From contig NC_063045.1 of NCBI RefSeq assembly GCF_018812025.1, positions 57,550,957-57,614,956 on the forward strand: a DNA stretch of 64,000 nucleotides, in the 5' to 3' direction. The DNA is from Megalobrama amblycephala (Eukaryota; Chordata; Actinopteri; Cypriniformes; Xenocyprididae). Positions 43,532 through 56,738 of the stretch are shown here, in pieces (the stretch's first letter is position 1; each line of letters begins with the position of its first letter). A program made the translations under genes and the position numbers. The notes beneath the pieces were generated by a model, which made no database searches, was not told the DNA's origin, and saw only the letters and a program-made list of their open reading frames with translations.

Positions 43532-44262
43532 GTGAGAATGATATTTAATCCTAATCTCTTTATCCCTCCATCCCTTTCTCATCTCACTCTTGTTTATCCA
43601 TTCATTCATTTGCTCATCCTGTTGGGCTTTTATGTCATTTAATGCACAATGTCGAATAAATCTACTCTGTAATGATCTGTATTGATTCTTCTTTTGCTCA
43701 AATGTCAAGCGATTGATTTAAAGGGTCAGATGACTCCTCAAGCGCAGGTGAGGGTCTTCAGACCTGCCGTAGTGTTTTTGCGTTGACGTTATTGATGATG
43801 TGTAGGGTTGTAGCGAGTCGATGTTGACCGTTTTTGTGTAAGTTTTAGATTGTGGTGTTTGGCTTTTCGTTATTGCGTCTGTTTGTCTGTCTGATGTTGT
43901 CTGTGATTGTACTTCCTGTAGCTCCATAAGGACTCTCCTCCAGCTGTGCTTTCCTACTGCATCTTTCTCTAAGAAAACTACAGACCAAGCACAGATTTTT
44001 GGAACTGTTTGCTTACTTTTGTTTGCTTAGTTTTTTTTTTGTTGTTGAATGCTTTCATTCAGCTTTCTGGAAACAGGTCATAGCATCTTAAGCTGGAGAA
44101 GCTGTTTTTTGCTGGTCCACAGTGGTCTAGCTCCAACTAGCTTTATCAAGATGGTCTACCAGGTCAACTTTATCCTCACTGTTTGGTAGTCCTGTTGGTT
44201 AACCATCTGGACCAGCAAATGATCATTTTGGACCACATAAAACCATGTAAAACCACACTCTA
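43532..44262. other. Intron 15, first part
   Basis: No exon recognised. A diverged segment near 44150 (aagatggtctaccaggtcaa) resembles the interior of the MITE at 31485-31896. Confidence 0.5.
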
Positions 44263-44716
44263 AAAAAAATGCTGGGTTAAAAACAACCAAAGTTGCGATT
44301 GGGTTGTTTTAACCCAGCGTTTGGGTTAAATGTTTGCTGGGCAGTTTTATTTAACACAACTATTGATTTAAAATGACTATATGGCTGGCTAAAAATGAAC
44401 CAAAAATAGGTTGCAAATTAAAAATCAGACAGATAATTACTAGAGGCATATTTATTAATAAGTTTAATAAATAATAATAAACATTTATTAAATTACTTAT
44501 TGTTTTAATAACTTGATGTTGCATTCAGTTATTAAAAATGTAAAAATGTTAATTTCCAACATATTTTGGATTCAATTCAGGCGAGCAATATAGTAATTTT
44601 TAAATAATAGTTGAGTTAAATAAAACTACCCAGCAGGTTGGGTCAAACATTTAAAACAACCACTGAGTTTGTCCACATTTAACCCAACTTGGGTTATTTG
44701 TAGCCCAGCATTTTTT
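44263..44716. mobile_element. MITE with aaaaatgctgggtta ends
   Basis: The left end aaaaaaatgctgggttaaaa is partly inverted at the right end (gtagcccagcatttttt). Repeated aaccca/tgggtt motifs lie just inside both ends. Non-coding. Confidence 0.65.
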
Positions 44717-45485
<769 letters not shown>

Positions 45486-45493
45486 GATAAAAC

Positions 45494-46595
45494 TAGGGGT
45501 GTGACGAGATCTCGTGTGACGAGATCTCGCGAGACTAAACTGTGACGAGATTTCTCGTCGAGGCGAAAAGTAGTCTCGTGATGTTGCCATGACAGAGTGT
45601 TAGGATGATTAGGAAATAATATGCCACCGCTACATATACATTACGCCTCCACTGTCGTTTTGCTTTGTATTTAAATAAAAAACATTTAATTCAGTTGGAT
45701 AACGGACGCCGCCGCTCCATATTTACAGAGTTACGCGCGGTCGTTGAAAGTGAAAGTAAACATAAGCGCGTATTCAAACGCGATCTCAATACCCCGCATT
45801 TTGAAAGCGGCTCCCTGATGAATACAGATATCTCTCAACATGAAAGCTATTTTAGGCTGGGCAGTGTAGTTGTAACCATCTCTCAGCTCTGTATCAAAGA
45901 AAAATGTGGTCTTATTTGCATGACTGACATGAAAACGAATAACAGTTTTCTCTTAATCTTATTAAGCACAAACAGTAAGGTTTCATTTGTTAACATTAGT
46001 TAATGCACTGTAAACTATGAACTAAAAATTAATGACTATTTTAATTAACTAACATATATGTTAGTTAATAAAATAAACAAAGATTACTAAATACTGTAGT
46101 ATAGATATTGCTCATTGTTAGTTGATGTTGGTTAATACATTAATGTTAATAAATGAGACCTTATTGTAAAGTGTTAACATTTTTATTTATACTGTTTTTA
46201 TTTCTATGATCAGTTTGTGGAAAGGAGTTCAGTTAGGAGGTCTAAAGTTGTAGAAGCTCATAAATCATGTACAGTAAGGTCTGAAGAGACTGAAATCATA
46301 CAGAAGAGAAGTCAGTCAGTTGAGTTAGTAGCAAAACATTTTACAGTACTTGAGTATTGTTGTCTTTTACTGCATATGATAATTCACACTCAGAAAGTAG
46401 AACTGAAATGACATTCATTACAAGATGATTAGTTAAAACATTTCAAATACACCTGCAGAATATTTTTTCTAGTCATGATTTCACCATTGAGGATTTCTTA
46501 AAAATAGTGTGTAAAAATCTTGTCTCGTCTCGTCTCGTGAACTCAGTCTCGAGTCTCGTCTCGTCTCGTGAGATACCTGTCTCGTCACACCCCTA
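45494..46595. mobile_element. hAT-like element, taggggtgtgacgaga ends, copy 2
   Basis: The ends are taggggtgtgacgaga and its exact inverse tctcgtcacaccccta. GATAAAAC occurs at 45486-45493 and 46596-46603, a perfect 8-bp target duplication. Just inside the ends, tctcg/cgaga motifs repeat. About 1.1 kb without a transposase frame. Confidence 0.92.
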
Positions 46596-46734
46596 GATAA
46601 AACACAATCTACTCCCTCACCACTGTACACATTATCACCTCTGCTCTCTCTTTCTCTCTGTATTTCTCTCTTTCTGTCCTCTCGCCCTTAAACACCCACT
46701 GACACCCTTTAACACTCTTTTGTGTTCTGCACAG

Positions 46735-46803
46735 CCACAGTCAAACAGTGCGAAAAACAGCATAGTCACCAGTCCCAAAGGAAACGTCCCTTCTCCTGCT
46801 CTG
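46735..46803 (+). CDS. camk2b: camk2b exon 16 (linker)
   Basis: 69-nt exon between ctgcacag and gtattt, in phase 0. It reads PQSNSAKNSIVTSPKGNVPS then PAL. It corresponds to the beta linker exon that I recall in mammals as PQTNSTKNSAAATSPKG. The length is divisible by 3, so the exon is skippable. Confidence 0.93.
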
Positions 46804-48183
46804 GTATTTACCTCCTTATTCCTCTCTGTTCTCTCGCTCCATCTTCTCGTCCGACTCGTCTGTCGCTTTGGCTTCCTTCTCCTGTCTCACACATGTCTGT
46901 CTGTGTCAGCGTCTGGTCCGCCTCAGGCCACCTGTCGTAGACGTTGTGTGTCTGTCAGCGGCTTGAATCCAAGCGCATCTTCATCTTTGTCATCGAAACC
47001 ATGTTAATGTTATGATCAACAATTTTATAATCCAAATTTGATGAATTTTGTTGCCTAGAGCGTCAATTAGCTTCATGTTTTCACAGAGATGTGTGTTGAG
47101 TGTGCATGAACGTTGTTTGGACAGCATTTGTGTGTTTTTCATTGTTTGGATCAGTAGCAGGCCAACTAAACTTGGACGATGGCTTTTGGTGTTTACACAT
47201 TTTTTTGACTCTCATTATAATGTTGCTTGAAATATAAGTGTTTGTGTGTGAATGTTCTTTTTAATATAACCTAATACTGTGAAGTCTGATGTATAGAAAT
47301 GATTTAGTTTCATTGTTTCTATTATTGTACTGAATCAAGTGTGATTAATAACCAGTACAATATTGTCTGATAATAAAACCCTGATTTCATGTTATTTATA
47401 AAAAATCGTTAGCTATATCTATTCAGAGCCTCAAAATTGCATTGAATTTTGAGAGATACAGTGACCCCAAAAAGTATTTGGCCACTTGAGTCACATTTAA
47501 AAATGTCTAAATGTTATTGCATTAAATATCAAAACATGAAAATGAAGTGGTATAATTTCAGACCTAACAGTCTTCTTTTTGTAAAATGTTTTGCTTGAAA
47601 AGTGTGCTTGTGCTGATTCTACTAAACTATTTTAATTTAATTTATTTTTAATTTAATTTAATTTAAATTGTGGTTTAAATTAATATTTAAGTTATGCTAA
47701 ATTTAAGTTTAAGTTAATATTTCAATAATTTAACAAAACAAGTTCAGTTTCTGCTGTCCATGCAGTTAAACAATATTACATCTTTTTAGTAAGTGTTTTA
47801 TTTGTATTTATTTTTTTATTTATTTATAAATGTATATATTTTAATTTGACACTTTTATGATTTAATTAATTATTAGCTTTATATCAACTCACAAACCCCC
47901 TGTAGTTTGCTCACAAACCCCAGTTTTGGAAACCCTGATCTAATGCAATAATATTAAGACATAGTCTGAAGTGTGACTTGAGTGTCTGGTTGCAATTATA
48001 ATCCATTTTAGATTACTTTAGGTGCAGGTTTTCAACATTTTTATAAAGTTTAAAGAGCAAAACTCTGTTAAAAGGCTGTTAGCACACTAGCAGCATCAGC
48101 CTGTTAGTATCAACTGTACAACTGTATCTATATCTTTGTGATTGTATCTATATTTTGTTTAAAATGAAAGCACTTCATATTAA
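46804..48183. other. Intron 16, first part
   Basis: AT-rich in 47630-47880. No exon or RNA gene recognised. Confidence 0.5.
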
Positions 48184-48761
48184 AGTGCCCTAATTATGCC
48201 ATTTTAAAAATTATGCCATTTAAAAATTTGGAGTCTCCTACAATAGGTTTACATGCATCCAAGGTCAAAAAACACTTTAATTTTCTCATAATCTTTTCTC
48301 ACAGTGTCTGAAACGGTTTGTTCAAAGATTGTGTCTCTCTAAACCCCGCCTATCCGAGAGCCTACTCTGCTCCGATTGGTCAGACGGCCAAGTCTGTTGT
48401 GATTGGTCGAGCTCTTACAGCCCGTGTCAGAAACAAAACTCCCATTATCATATGTGAATTTCAGCTCCGGATCTTCCTCAGCACTTGATGCACAGTGATA
48501 CATACAGTAATGATGGCCGGATCAATTCCAGTGTCGAGTCCTTATCCTTAGGATGTGTAGCAATGTGGTTTTGCTTTCACAGCACAGTGAAGACCATAGG
48601 CTGCAATTATGCACATTTGTTACAAAATACTGACAACTCGTTTCAGGCACTTCAGAATTTGTTCTTTCTTTTGGGAGACAATAACTCCATTTATCATGCA
48701 TTTTGAAACTCTGCACACTACATGAAAGGTAATATCTGAAAAAGCACATAATTGGGGCACT
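48184..48761. mobile_element. TTAA-flanked MITE, copy 6
   Basis: TTAA is at 48180-48183 and 48762-48765. The ends agtgccctaattatg and, reverse-complemented, agtgccccaattatg match at 14 of 15 positions. Short frames inside are not convincing genes. Confidence 0.85.
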
Positions 48762-49060
48762 TTAACATGTTATTCAAAAAGATTTGCTGAACTCCTCATT
48801 AGCTCTGCAGTGTTTGCACTGGGATTATATGCGTTCACATCTCTGGACTGGCTTCAGATGTTGGGCTTTGACCTTCGGCTCTGACTAATAACCTCCAGCG
48901 ACTTCCTCTTCCTCTCTCGCTCTAACCGAGACTGCTCTCTCTCCATTTCTCGTCTTTTTTTGCTAACACTTGTTTTATTCTCGCCATCTCTCACCTCCAT
49001 CTCATTTTGCTCGTCTTTTTCTCTCTCGTTCTTTCTCTCGCTGTTTCCTCCTCTTCCTCT

Positions 49061-49065
<5 letters not shown>

Positions 49066-49109
<44 letters not shown>

Positions 49110-49110
49110 G
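49066..49110 (+). promoter_or_regulatory. Exon 17 3' splice site with a (CT)n polypyrimidine tract
   Basis: The polypyrimidine tract is a pure (CT)n microsatellite of about 39 nt (49066-49104) followed by ttttag. Its length is likely to vary between individuals. Confidence 0.85.
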
Positions 49111-49155
49111 GAGCCTCAGACCACTGTTATCCATAACCCAGTGGATGGGATCAAG
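49111..49155 (+). CDS. camk2b: camk2b exon 17 (linker)
   Basis: 45-nt exon between ctcttttag and gtacat, in phase 0. It reads EPQTTVIHNPVDGIK, identical to the beta linker as I recall it. The +1 frame created by the exon 12 insertion would terminate here, at the TAA within cca-taa. Confidence 0.96.
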
Positions 49156-49540
49156 GTACATCCTTCCCCAGCTCCCTCCCCATCCTCTCTCTTTCATTCT
49201 CCACCTCCCTCTTTTCTTCTCTCTGCTTCTGTCGTCTGTTGCCAGTCTCTCTATTCTGTGGTGCGAGCGAGGATGTTGTTTTAGGTTTGTGAGTGAGCAT
49301 GTACTCGCATTATGATGGGAAAGTGTTTGAGAAAGAGTGTGGTGTTTAGTACGGTGTTCAGTGTTAATTGTTTCAGTTAAAACAATGAAACGGATGCTTC
49401 AGTCTAACACTTTGACCCATGATAGTCAATATGCAAGTGGTTTTGAGCAGAAATTAGTCAGAGAGTCAAAGCGAAACTGCATTCAGAACACATTATACCT
49501 CGACACATTTGTGAATTTAATCACCAAGAGAAATATTTAC
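49156..49540. other. Intron 17, first part
   Basis: Pyrimidine-rich near the donor. No feature recognised. Confidence 0.5.
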
Positions 49541-49602
49541 ACTACTGTTCAAAAGTTTGGGTCGGTAAGATTTCTTGAATTTTTCTGAAAGAAGACTCTT
49601 AA

Positions 49603-51229
49603 GGCCTGTTTGCACCAAGAGCGATAACTATAAAGATATAGTTCTAAAAATCGTTCTAAATATAAAAGAATTGCAGTGTCCACACCACAACAATATCATT
49701 GGGATCGCTTTCGGAGCGATTTTTTTGTCCAGTTGTTAAACAATAAAACACTGACATCCAATCAGAATCCATTTTAATTTAAGGGCTTGCGCATTTTAAA
49801 TGGCGGACGACATTGCGGAGAAGTTAAACGCCAAGGTCCAGAAAAAGCCACCACTGTTTGACAAGTCAAACTCCCTTTTCAACAATACTTTAAAGGTGCC
49901 ATAGAACGTCTTTTTAAAAGATGTAATATAAGTCTAAGGTGTCCCCTGAATGTGTCTGTGACGTTTCAGCTCAAAATACCCCATATATTTTTTTTAATTA
50001 ATTTTTTTAACTGCCTATTTTGGGGCATCATTAAATATGAGCCGATTCAGGCTGCGACCCCTTTAAATGCTCACACTCTCCGCCCACGGAGCTCGCGCTT
50101 GCCTTAAACAGTGCATAAACAAAGTTCACACAGCTAATATAACCCTCAAAATGGATCTTTACAAAGTGTTCGTCATGCAACGTGTCTAATCACATAAGTA
50201 TGGTATTTATTTCGATGTTTACATTTGAGTTTGAATGAGTTTGATAGTGCTCCGTGGCTAAAGCTAACATTACACACTGTTGGAGAGATTTATAAAGAAT
50301 GAAGTTGTATTTATGAATTATACAGACTGCAAGTGTTTAAAAAATGAAAATAATGACAGTCTTGTCTCCGTGAATACAGTAAGAAATGATGGTAACTTTA
50401 ACCACATTTAACAATACATTAGCAACATGCTAATGAAATGTTTAGAAAGACAATTTACAAATATCACTAAAAATATCATGTTATCCTGGATCATGTCAGT
50501 TATTATTGCTCCATCTGCCATTTTTCGCTATTGTCCTTGCTTGCTTACCTAGTCTGATGATTCAGCTGTGCACAGATCCAGACGTTAATACTGGCTGCCC
50601 TTGTGTAATGCCTTGAACATGGGCTGGCATATGCAAATATTGGGGTCGTACATATTAATGATCCCGACTGTTACGTAACAGTCGGTGTTACGTTGAGATT
50701 CGCCTGTTCGTCGGAGGTCTTTTAAACAAATGAGATTTATATAAGGAGGAGGAAACAATGGTGTTTGAGACTCACTGTATGTCATTTCCATGTACTGAAC
50801 TCTTGTTATTCAACTATGCCAAGATAAATTAAATTTTTAATTCTAGGGCACCTTTAAAGAAAATGGATATATGGAAAACAATCGTTCATACCCTCAGAAT
50901 AAATGGTGAGACGTATTAACGATGAGATCATTATGCTAGGCTAGGAAACAGTGCAACATAAAATGCCCTCAGGTATTGTATCTAGCGCTGTTGTTGTTGC
51001 AGTGAAAAAGACTAGGCGTTGTTTTTATACCACTATATTGACTTCGTCAGCTAAATTCACTGTTAGATTAGATCGATTACACTAGCTATGCAACAAGAAC
51101 AGCAAAAACATGTTGTGAAACCACAGCGCGTGAGATAACAATAAACAGACCATTATCATTTGTTGGTGTGGACACAAATATAGTTATCGTTATAGTTATT
51201 ATCTTTATAGTTGTTCTTGGTGTGAACGG
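49603..51229. mobile_element. Element with caccaaga ends and 7-bp target duplication
   Basis: The left end reads ggcctgtttgcaccaagagc and the right, reverse-complemented, gccgttcacaccaagaac. Both are followed by related ataactataaagata motifs. CTCTTAA is present at 49596-49602 and 51230-51236. It carries a TTAA element inside it. Probably hAT-type, but not certain. Confidence 0.75.
49894..50853. mobile_element. TTAA-flanked MITE, copy 7 (third nesting level)
   Basis: TTAA is at 49890-49893 and 50854-50857. The ends are aggtgccatagaa and, reverse-complemented, aggtgccctagaa. The left 100 bp is clearly related to the inverse of the right part of the element at 448-1017. Confidence 0.87.
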
Positions 51230-51400
51230 CTCTTAATTCAATGCATTCTTGCTGAATAAAAGTATTTCTTTCAAAAAACGAAATCTTTCTTACCCCAAAC
51301 TTTTGAATGATAGTGTTCAAAACCTGTTAACACAGGTTACTATTGCTAAATCAGATTGTTAGCAAATATAGGATTTAAAGTATTTTTATATACTATATAG

Positions 51401-52370
51401 CAGTGGTTCTCAAACTTTTTAGCGTTGAGTACCCCCTGAAGGGATTCCCATCCTTCTGCGTACCCCCTCTCTTCCACTTCGACTGCAGTCACACCTTTAC
51501 CATTAAGGGACAATATTTGCCCCCTAAATTGATTTTCCAGTGCATATTTTTACGTTTATGAATAACTTTATAAAATAAATAATGTTTTAAATAAAAAAAT
51601 TTTAATAGAGAAATATGCAATGATGGTAAAACGAAGTGATACTTTTAAATATTAAACTAAAACTGCCAGTAGGTGGCAGCAAGTCACTGTTTTTATGAGT
51701 GAGTCATCGAGTCATTCATTCAGTAATGAAGCAAGTGGCTGTGAATGAATCATTGAATCATTGACTCTCACGATTCGTTCAAAGCCGCATTCGTGTGTTG
51801 TAGTTCTGCTCTGGTTTTCATTAGAAATATTTTTCGTTGCAAAATATAGTAAATACTGACAGTACTGTGTTTAAAATGTACGTTTTGTTTTTTGACCTGT
51901 TGTATAATAATGCACGTTTGCAGTCATGTGGATATTTGGGTACAATTGCATTCTTGCTCGTTATCAACATTAAATACAAGAACTCACACAAGGTATGTTT
52001 TTGTATCGAAGAAAGTTTGAGTCTTAAATTGATATAAATCCACTATCTGTGTCTATATTTGTTCTTCATGCAAGTAAGTGCTAAATCCCCACTTTTACAA
52101 AGGTGCATTGTCGAGAACGGCAGTAATTTAGCACGATTTAAGGCAGCAGACTGCACGCAATGCATGCTGCTTGTGGGGATGCAGTCATTTTTGACTGCAA
52201 AACATGAGGTAATTTGATTAATTTTAATGGATTTACGGCATTTTGCCAGTTAGAAATACATGCTCGGTTTTAATATTATTTTAAGGTATGGTAGAGTAAA
52301 ATTAACTACTCCCCATTTTGTTCGCGTACTCCCTTTTGTCATCTCACGTACCCCAGTTTGAGAAACACTG
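51401..52370. mobile_element. hAT-like element, cagtggttctcaaac ends
   Basis: The ends cagtggttctcaaac and, reverse-complemented, cagtgtttctcaaac match at 14 of 15 positions. CTATATAG is duplicated exactly at 51393-51400 and 52371-52378. 970 bp and non-coding. Its ends resemble those of the hAT-like elements at 17674 and 28060. Confidence 0.92.
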
Positions 52371-52378
52371 CTATATAG

Positions 52379-53383
52379 CATTAAATTTCTACATTTCTAT
52401 CTAATTTCATGTTGATTTTAAATGTGTGATTAAGAGACTTCATTTATTTACAATTATTATTTTGCTATTTTTATTGCTAATAATAGTTATCTTAGAAGGG
52501 GAATAGGATCAGGGCATGATGCAGGCCAGATCTGAACCTGCATCTTCCATATGAGCACCACAGCTAAACGTGCCCGGGATACATGAGCTCATCACTAGTG
52601 CCAAGCCATAGCCCAGACTGTTTTTTTTTTTAACAAATATTTAATACTATTATCTGTTTCATTCTTATTAAAGACTACTTATTTTATTTATCCAATCAAA
52701 CTTTCCCATTTTTACAAAAAAAAAGTTTGCCTCCATCCTGCCTCCACAAGGCATCTCCCATTCTGGACTGCTGTCCTCATATGCATGGCCACAGCTGGGT
52801 GAAGTCTCACCGTCCGTTTGTCTGTGGATCAAACCCTCACGGTGCCTGCGGTGGGCCGATAACACCCACAGGAACCCGTAGAGAGAAATACGAGAAGACG
52901 GGGGCTCAATCATTTGCATTTGTTATACCTCAGAAGCTAAATGCGAGCTATTAGATGTGTTTGTGTGTGTGTGGGTGGTTACATGCATATGCAGAGGGGA
53001 GGGTGCAGCTGCGCTCTCAACGCTGCCATCTGGGAAAGAGACGTGGAGATGCACAACAGAGCGTAGAGGATCTGAGTTTCATTGAATGGCTGTGTTACAG
53101 CCTCACCAGGTGGCTGAGCCTGAGATTAAACCTGCTTCCGATAAAGAGCTCAGATCGGCCTGCGACTGTCTACTACACTACTGTCGCCGGTGTCATTCAT
53201 CTGAAGTGTAATATGTACAACTCCATTTGTGGTGATGATTATCCCATTTGTCTCAGTGGTAGTATTGGTGGTGCTTTATCAGAGTTAGTCGCTGTTTGTT
53301 GAGTAAATCTTTTGATGTTTTTGGTATATGTATGTTAATGAAGGTGTGAGGTCGGACACTGACTGCTTTTGTCTGCTGTACAG
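52379..53383. other. Intron 17, last part
   Basis: Unassigned sequence with several short open frames (52720-53300). None has both splice borders and CaMKII similarity. Confidence 0.5.
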
Positions 53384-53432
53384 GAATCTTCAGACAGCAG
53401 CAACACCACCATTGAGGATGAAGACGTCAAAG
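53384..53432 (+). CDS. camk2b: camk2b exon 18 (acidic linker)
   Basis: 49-nt exon between tgtacag and gtgagc. It reads ESSDSSNTTIEDEDVK, then the first base of Gly or Ala. This is the conserved acidic linker segment (SxNTTIEDED) of beta and gamma forms. It ends in phase 1, compatible with exon 19, 20, 21 or 22. Confidence 0.96.
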
Positions 53433-54152
53433 GTGAGCGGTGTTTGTTTTTATTAAAGAGATACGCCACAAGAGTCCATGCAATCACAGTGATTTTAATA
53501 GTGTTTCTGATGACATCACCAATCACTATAAAGATACTTTTCATAATCTAGTGAATTCCTGATGGATAAAATAAAGCCAAGTGCATTTTTTTTCTTCTTT
53601 GACCTCCTGTTTCACTCAGAAATACAGTTAGGATGCATTAATTATCTAAAGTAAAAAAAAGGTCAATCCTGAGCAATTCATATCTAAAAAAAAAGCATTT
53701 ATTGTAATAAATGTAATATGCGTCTACTATTGTTGTGACATAATAACCTTGAGCTTCAGCTGACAGGACTTAAGACTTCCTATGACTTTGTACTGTAAGT
53801 TTCATAAGAAATGTTCGCTTAATTCTGCTCTTTGCCTTCCTGCTCTTCTGGGCGACCCGTTCCAGTGCACCTTGGATGTATTTTTATCTCTAGGAACACT
53901 AGAAATGTGAGAGATGTGGGCTAATGCTCTGCGTATGTCATGTTGGTTCTCCTTGCACATTTTTTTTTTTTATTATTATGTGAAAATTTCGTGTTCAAAA
54001 GTGAGTGGGACTCTTTGTCACCCTTCCTGTAAATGGCTCCGCCTGAATAATAGGTTGCTGTCTTGCTGTTAAATAGTCTGCCGTGTTCCGTCTTTGCATG
54101 CCCTCCTCTGATCTTTCCAATCTCTTCCCACCTTTTCCTTCCCTCACAATAG
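53433..54152. other. Intron 18
   Basis: No feature beyond splice-site context. Confidence 0.5.
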
Positions 54153-54233
54153 GGAAAAGCCTAGATAGCAGTTCAATTAAAGCCCCCTCTGAAGTCAGCC
54201 AATCACCTCCGGGCTCCGCCCCCGCCATCTTCT
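54153..54233 (+). CDS. camk2b: camk2b exon 19 (variable linker, predicted)
   Basis: 81-nt open segment between ctcacaatag and gtaagt. In phase 1 it reads GKSLDSSSIKAPSEVSQSPP then GSAPAIF. It is Ser/Pro-rich, as expected for the beta linker region, and keeps the phase at both ends so it is skippable. The call rests on splice sites, phase and composition. I do not recognise a specific mammalian counterpart. Confidence 0.75.
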
Positions 54234-54486
54234 GTAAGTCTCAGAATGACTGGTCTGCGCTCGTTTGGTTTGGCCTGGCTGGTTTGCACAGCATCCATCA
54301 GCGCTCACTAACTTCAGCAAATCCCTGAAAAATAAACCGCTTCCAGTTGAGTTTTGCTCCTCTTGAGGTGACTTACAGATATGAAAATATGGGTTGATGA
54401 GATGAGTTTGGGTAATAACAGACAGTTTAAAGTCTAGTGTAATTTGCATGATGCTGTCTGTGGTATTTCTGCTTAGAAAGAAAGTT

Positions 54487-55681
54487 CCTACAGGATAGTT
54501 TATTCAAAGATGAAAATTCTGTCATCATTTACTCAACCCATGTCATCTCCATGTAAAACCATAAGACTTTCGTTCATCTTCGAAACACAAATGAAGATAT
54601 ATTTAATGAAACCTGAGAGGTTTCTGTCCATCCATTGAAAGTTTAAAAATCCTGTGAAGAGATGCACTCACTTTATATGATGAGCAGATTTAATCTATAA
54701 ACACACATACATAGAGCGCATCACATTTGGTAAACATGGAAGCTCAAAACAAACCTCACTTGTGCTCGTGCATCATCTCAATCATTGTGTCAATAAAAGC
54801 CTAAATTCTTTTATGCTCATTGTATAAAGCGATCGTATCTCTTCACAAGAATTGGATTAAACCGTTTGATTCATATGGATTCATGACCTATTTGATCTCT
54901 TAAGTTGTGCTTACCTGGACTTTCAGTGGAGCACTGTAAACCCGAATAAGTTGTCAAAACTCAAAAAGGTATTTTTTGAGTAATCGGTTACATCAAATCT
55001 TTGTAAGTTGAGAAATTCAAAGTTTCAGCAAGCAGAACAGGCAGATTTCAATTTTGTACTCATTCATTTTAATTGCTCTTGAAAGTTTTGAGTAAGTTAA
55101 TTCATACATTTAACTTAAAATTACCATGTAATTTATTTTTGCTGTTTTTGCTTTATTATGATAGAACATTAAGCAGACAGGAAGTGAAGTGGGAGAGAAA
55201 AAACATAACAAACTCTTCTAAATTAGCATAGCAAAGCATTAAACACTACTAAATCTCCCACTTAACATTAATTTTGCACAAAAAAACATCATATAACACT
55301 TAATTTTTGCATTTACTCTCCCTTTCGAGTGCCATGGCAAAGCATGCAGTTTCAGGTCAATTTAAGTTTGTCTAAATTAAAAGAAACAAGTTCATAGAAC
55401 TCAAAAGAGTAAAACAATTCAGATTACTTAATGTGTCAGTTTTGTGAACTCAAGAGAAAAACAAAAGTTCTAAATACTCATAAAAGTTTATTTGATAGAA
55501 CTAATTTGTTTAATCTGAGTTTGTGCTACTCAAACCACTTAATTATTTTGAGCGTTAGGGTTTACGGTAAACTCTCAGGTTTCATTAGAAAAGTTGTTTT
55601 GAAGATTAACCAAAGTTACATGGGTTTGGAATGACATGAAGCTGAGTAAATAATGACAGAATTTTTGGGTGAACTATCCCT
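54487..55681. mobile_element. Element of the ggatagttcaccc family with nested insertion
   Basis: The left end (aggatagtttattcaaagat) and the right end (atttttgggtgaactatccc) are inverse. TTAA is present only at the right (55682-55685), so the left edge has decayed. A further inverted-repeat unit at about 54943-55570 (tgtaaaccc at the left, gggtttac at the right) lies inside. Confidence 0.65.
54943..55570. mobile_element. Nested MITE with gtaaaccc ends
   Basis: The left segment ctgtaaacccgaataagttg is matched inversely by gagcgttagggtttacggta at the right. Poly-A/T-rich interior with repeated actcaaa/tttgagt motifs. Boundaries are approximate. Confidence 0.5.
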
Positions 55682-55964
55682 TTAACCCCTAATAAGTGTG
55701 GAGAAAATAATTTTTCCTTTTACTGAGGAGTCAGTTTGAGTGCAGTGCAAGCATGGTTTTCCTGAAGCCCAACAGGAAGGGGTTTTAATCACTGTGGTAT
55801 CCAAAGAGCAAAGACTGTTAAAAAATTTAAATATCCCCTTTAATGCAAGCAACCCACTTTCTCTTGCTGATCAACTCCCTGTTGTTGCACTTGCGCTGCC
55901 CCCCTAAGGCAGCAACTGGAATGGCATGCACTCAGACACCTTACCTGCACGCACACCCCTTTAA

Positions 55965-56599
55965 AGGCACAGTATGTAAGTTTCTTCTCTAGAGGTCTCT
56001 TATTCAAAATAATAACAAAGGCTTAGCTTGATAACGCGGTGAATGAGTTGTCGTCCTGTCGATAGGACTCAGGCGGAAATCGTGTTCATGGATGAGCTAA
56101 TGTATTAAAGTTGTATTAATGTTACTGTGGTATGAAGCAGGGTGGGCTGAGAGCCCGTGACATTTTACGTTGCTGTTTTTATTATGCTTATTTGCCGCAG
56201 TCGGCCGCTACCGTTTCTTTTGTTTTGTTGTTTATTTCACGGTTAAATTTATGTTTAACGTCCGCCTCCTTCCCTGAACTTGAACTTTATGATTATTGTC
56301 GATAAAGATATCCAAACTGTTGCTCACTAATAAAAACACATAATATATTAAAGCGTCTTTGGTTTTTCCATGGTTTCTACGGAAGTAAAACTGGAAATCG
56401 AGGGTAACGTGGAAATGACGTCACTGACAGGTGACGCAGTGACACGGAACGTTACACTGGTTAAAAATGCTTATTTCTCTGGATTTAAACATTGTTGGAA
56501 ACATTTAGGATAATGTAAGTACACAAGTCAAAAAAATATATAACATTGGTCTAGTGGTTTTTGGATATTTTAATCCAAAAATCTTACATATTGTGCCTC
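55965..56599. mobile_element. TTAA-flanked MITE, copy 8
   Basis: TTAA is at 55961-55964 and 56600-56603. The ends are aggcacagtatgtaag and, reverse-complemented, gaggcacaatatgtaag. No frame. Confidence 0.85.
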
Positions 56600-56738
56600 T
56601 TAAGACGCATGAGTTTGGACAAATCCTGTCTTTAGTATCATCTTGTTCCCACATGCCATCAGTCATCATTATCACCCCCCGATGTGTAAACAGCCACCAA
56701 GCTGACCGATATCCTGGGCTGCGCCCGCAGGGGCTCAG

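Larger units (their letters stand above)
49541..51312 (+). mobile_element. Core-repeat family copy G, remnant ends around a nested insertion
   Basis: Only the two ends remain: acactactgttcaaaagttt at the left and ttaccccaaacttttgaatg at the right. Between them lies the element at 49603-51229, with CTCTTAA duplicated on each side. Confidence 0.75.

Noticed and set aside
48485..48706. 73-residue frame in intron 16
   Set aside because: It lies inside a TTAA-bounded MITE and resembles no transposase or host protein.
52727..53302. Possible extra exons in intron 17
   Set aside because: Open frames lack paired splice sites in the right phase and any recognisable similarity.
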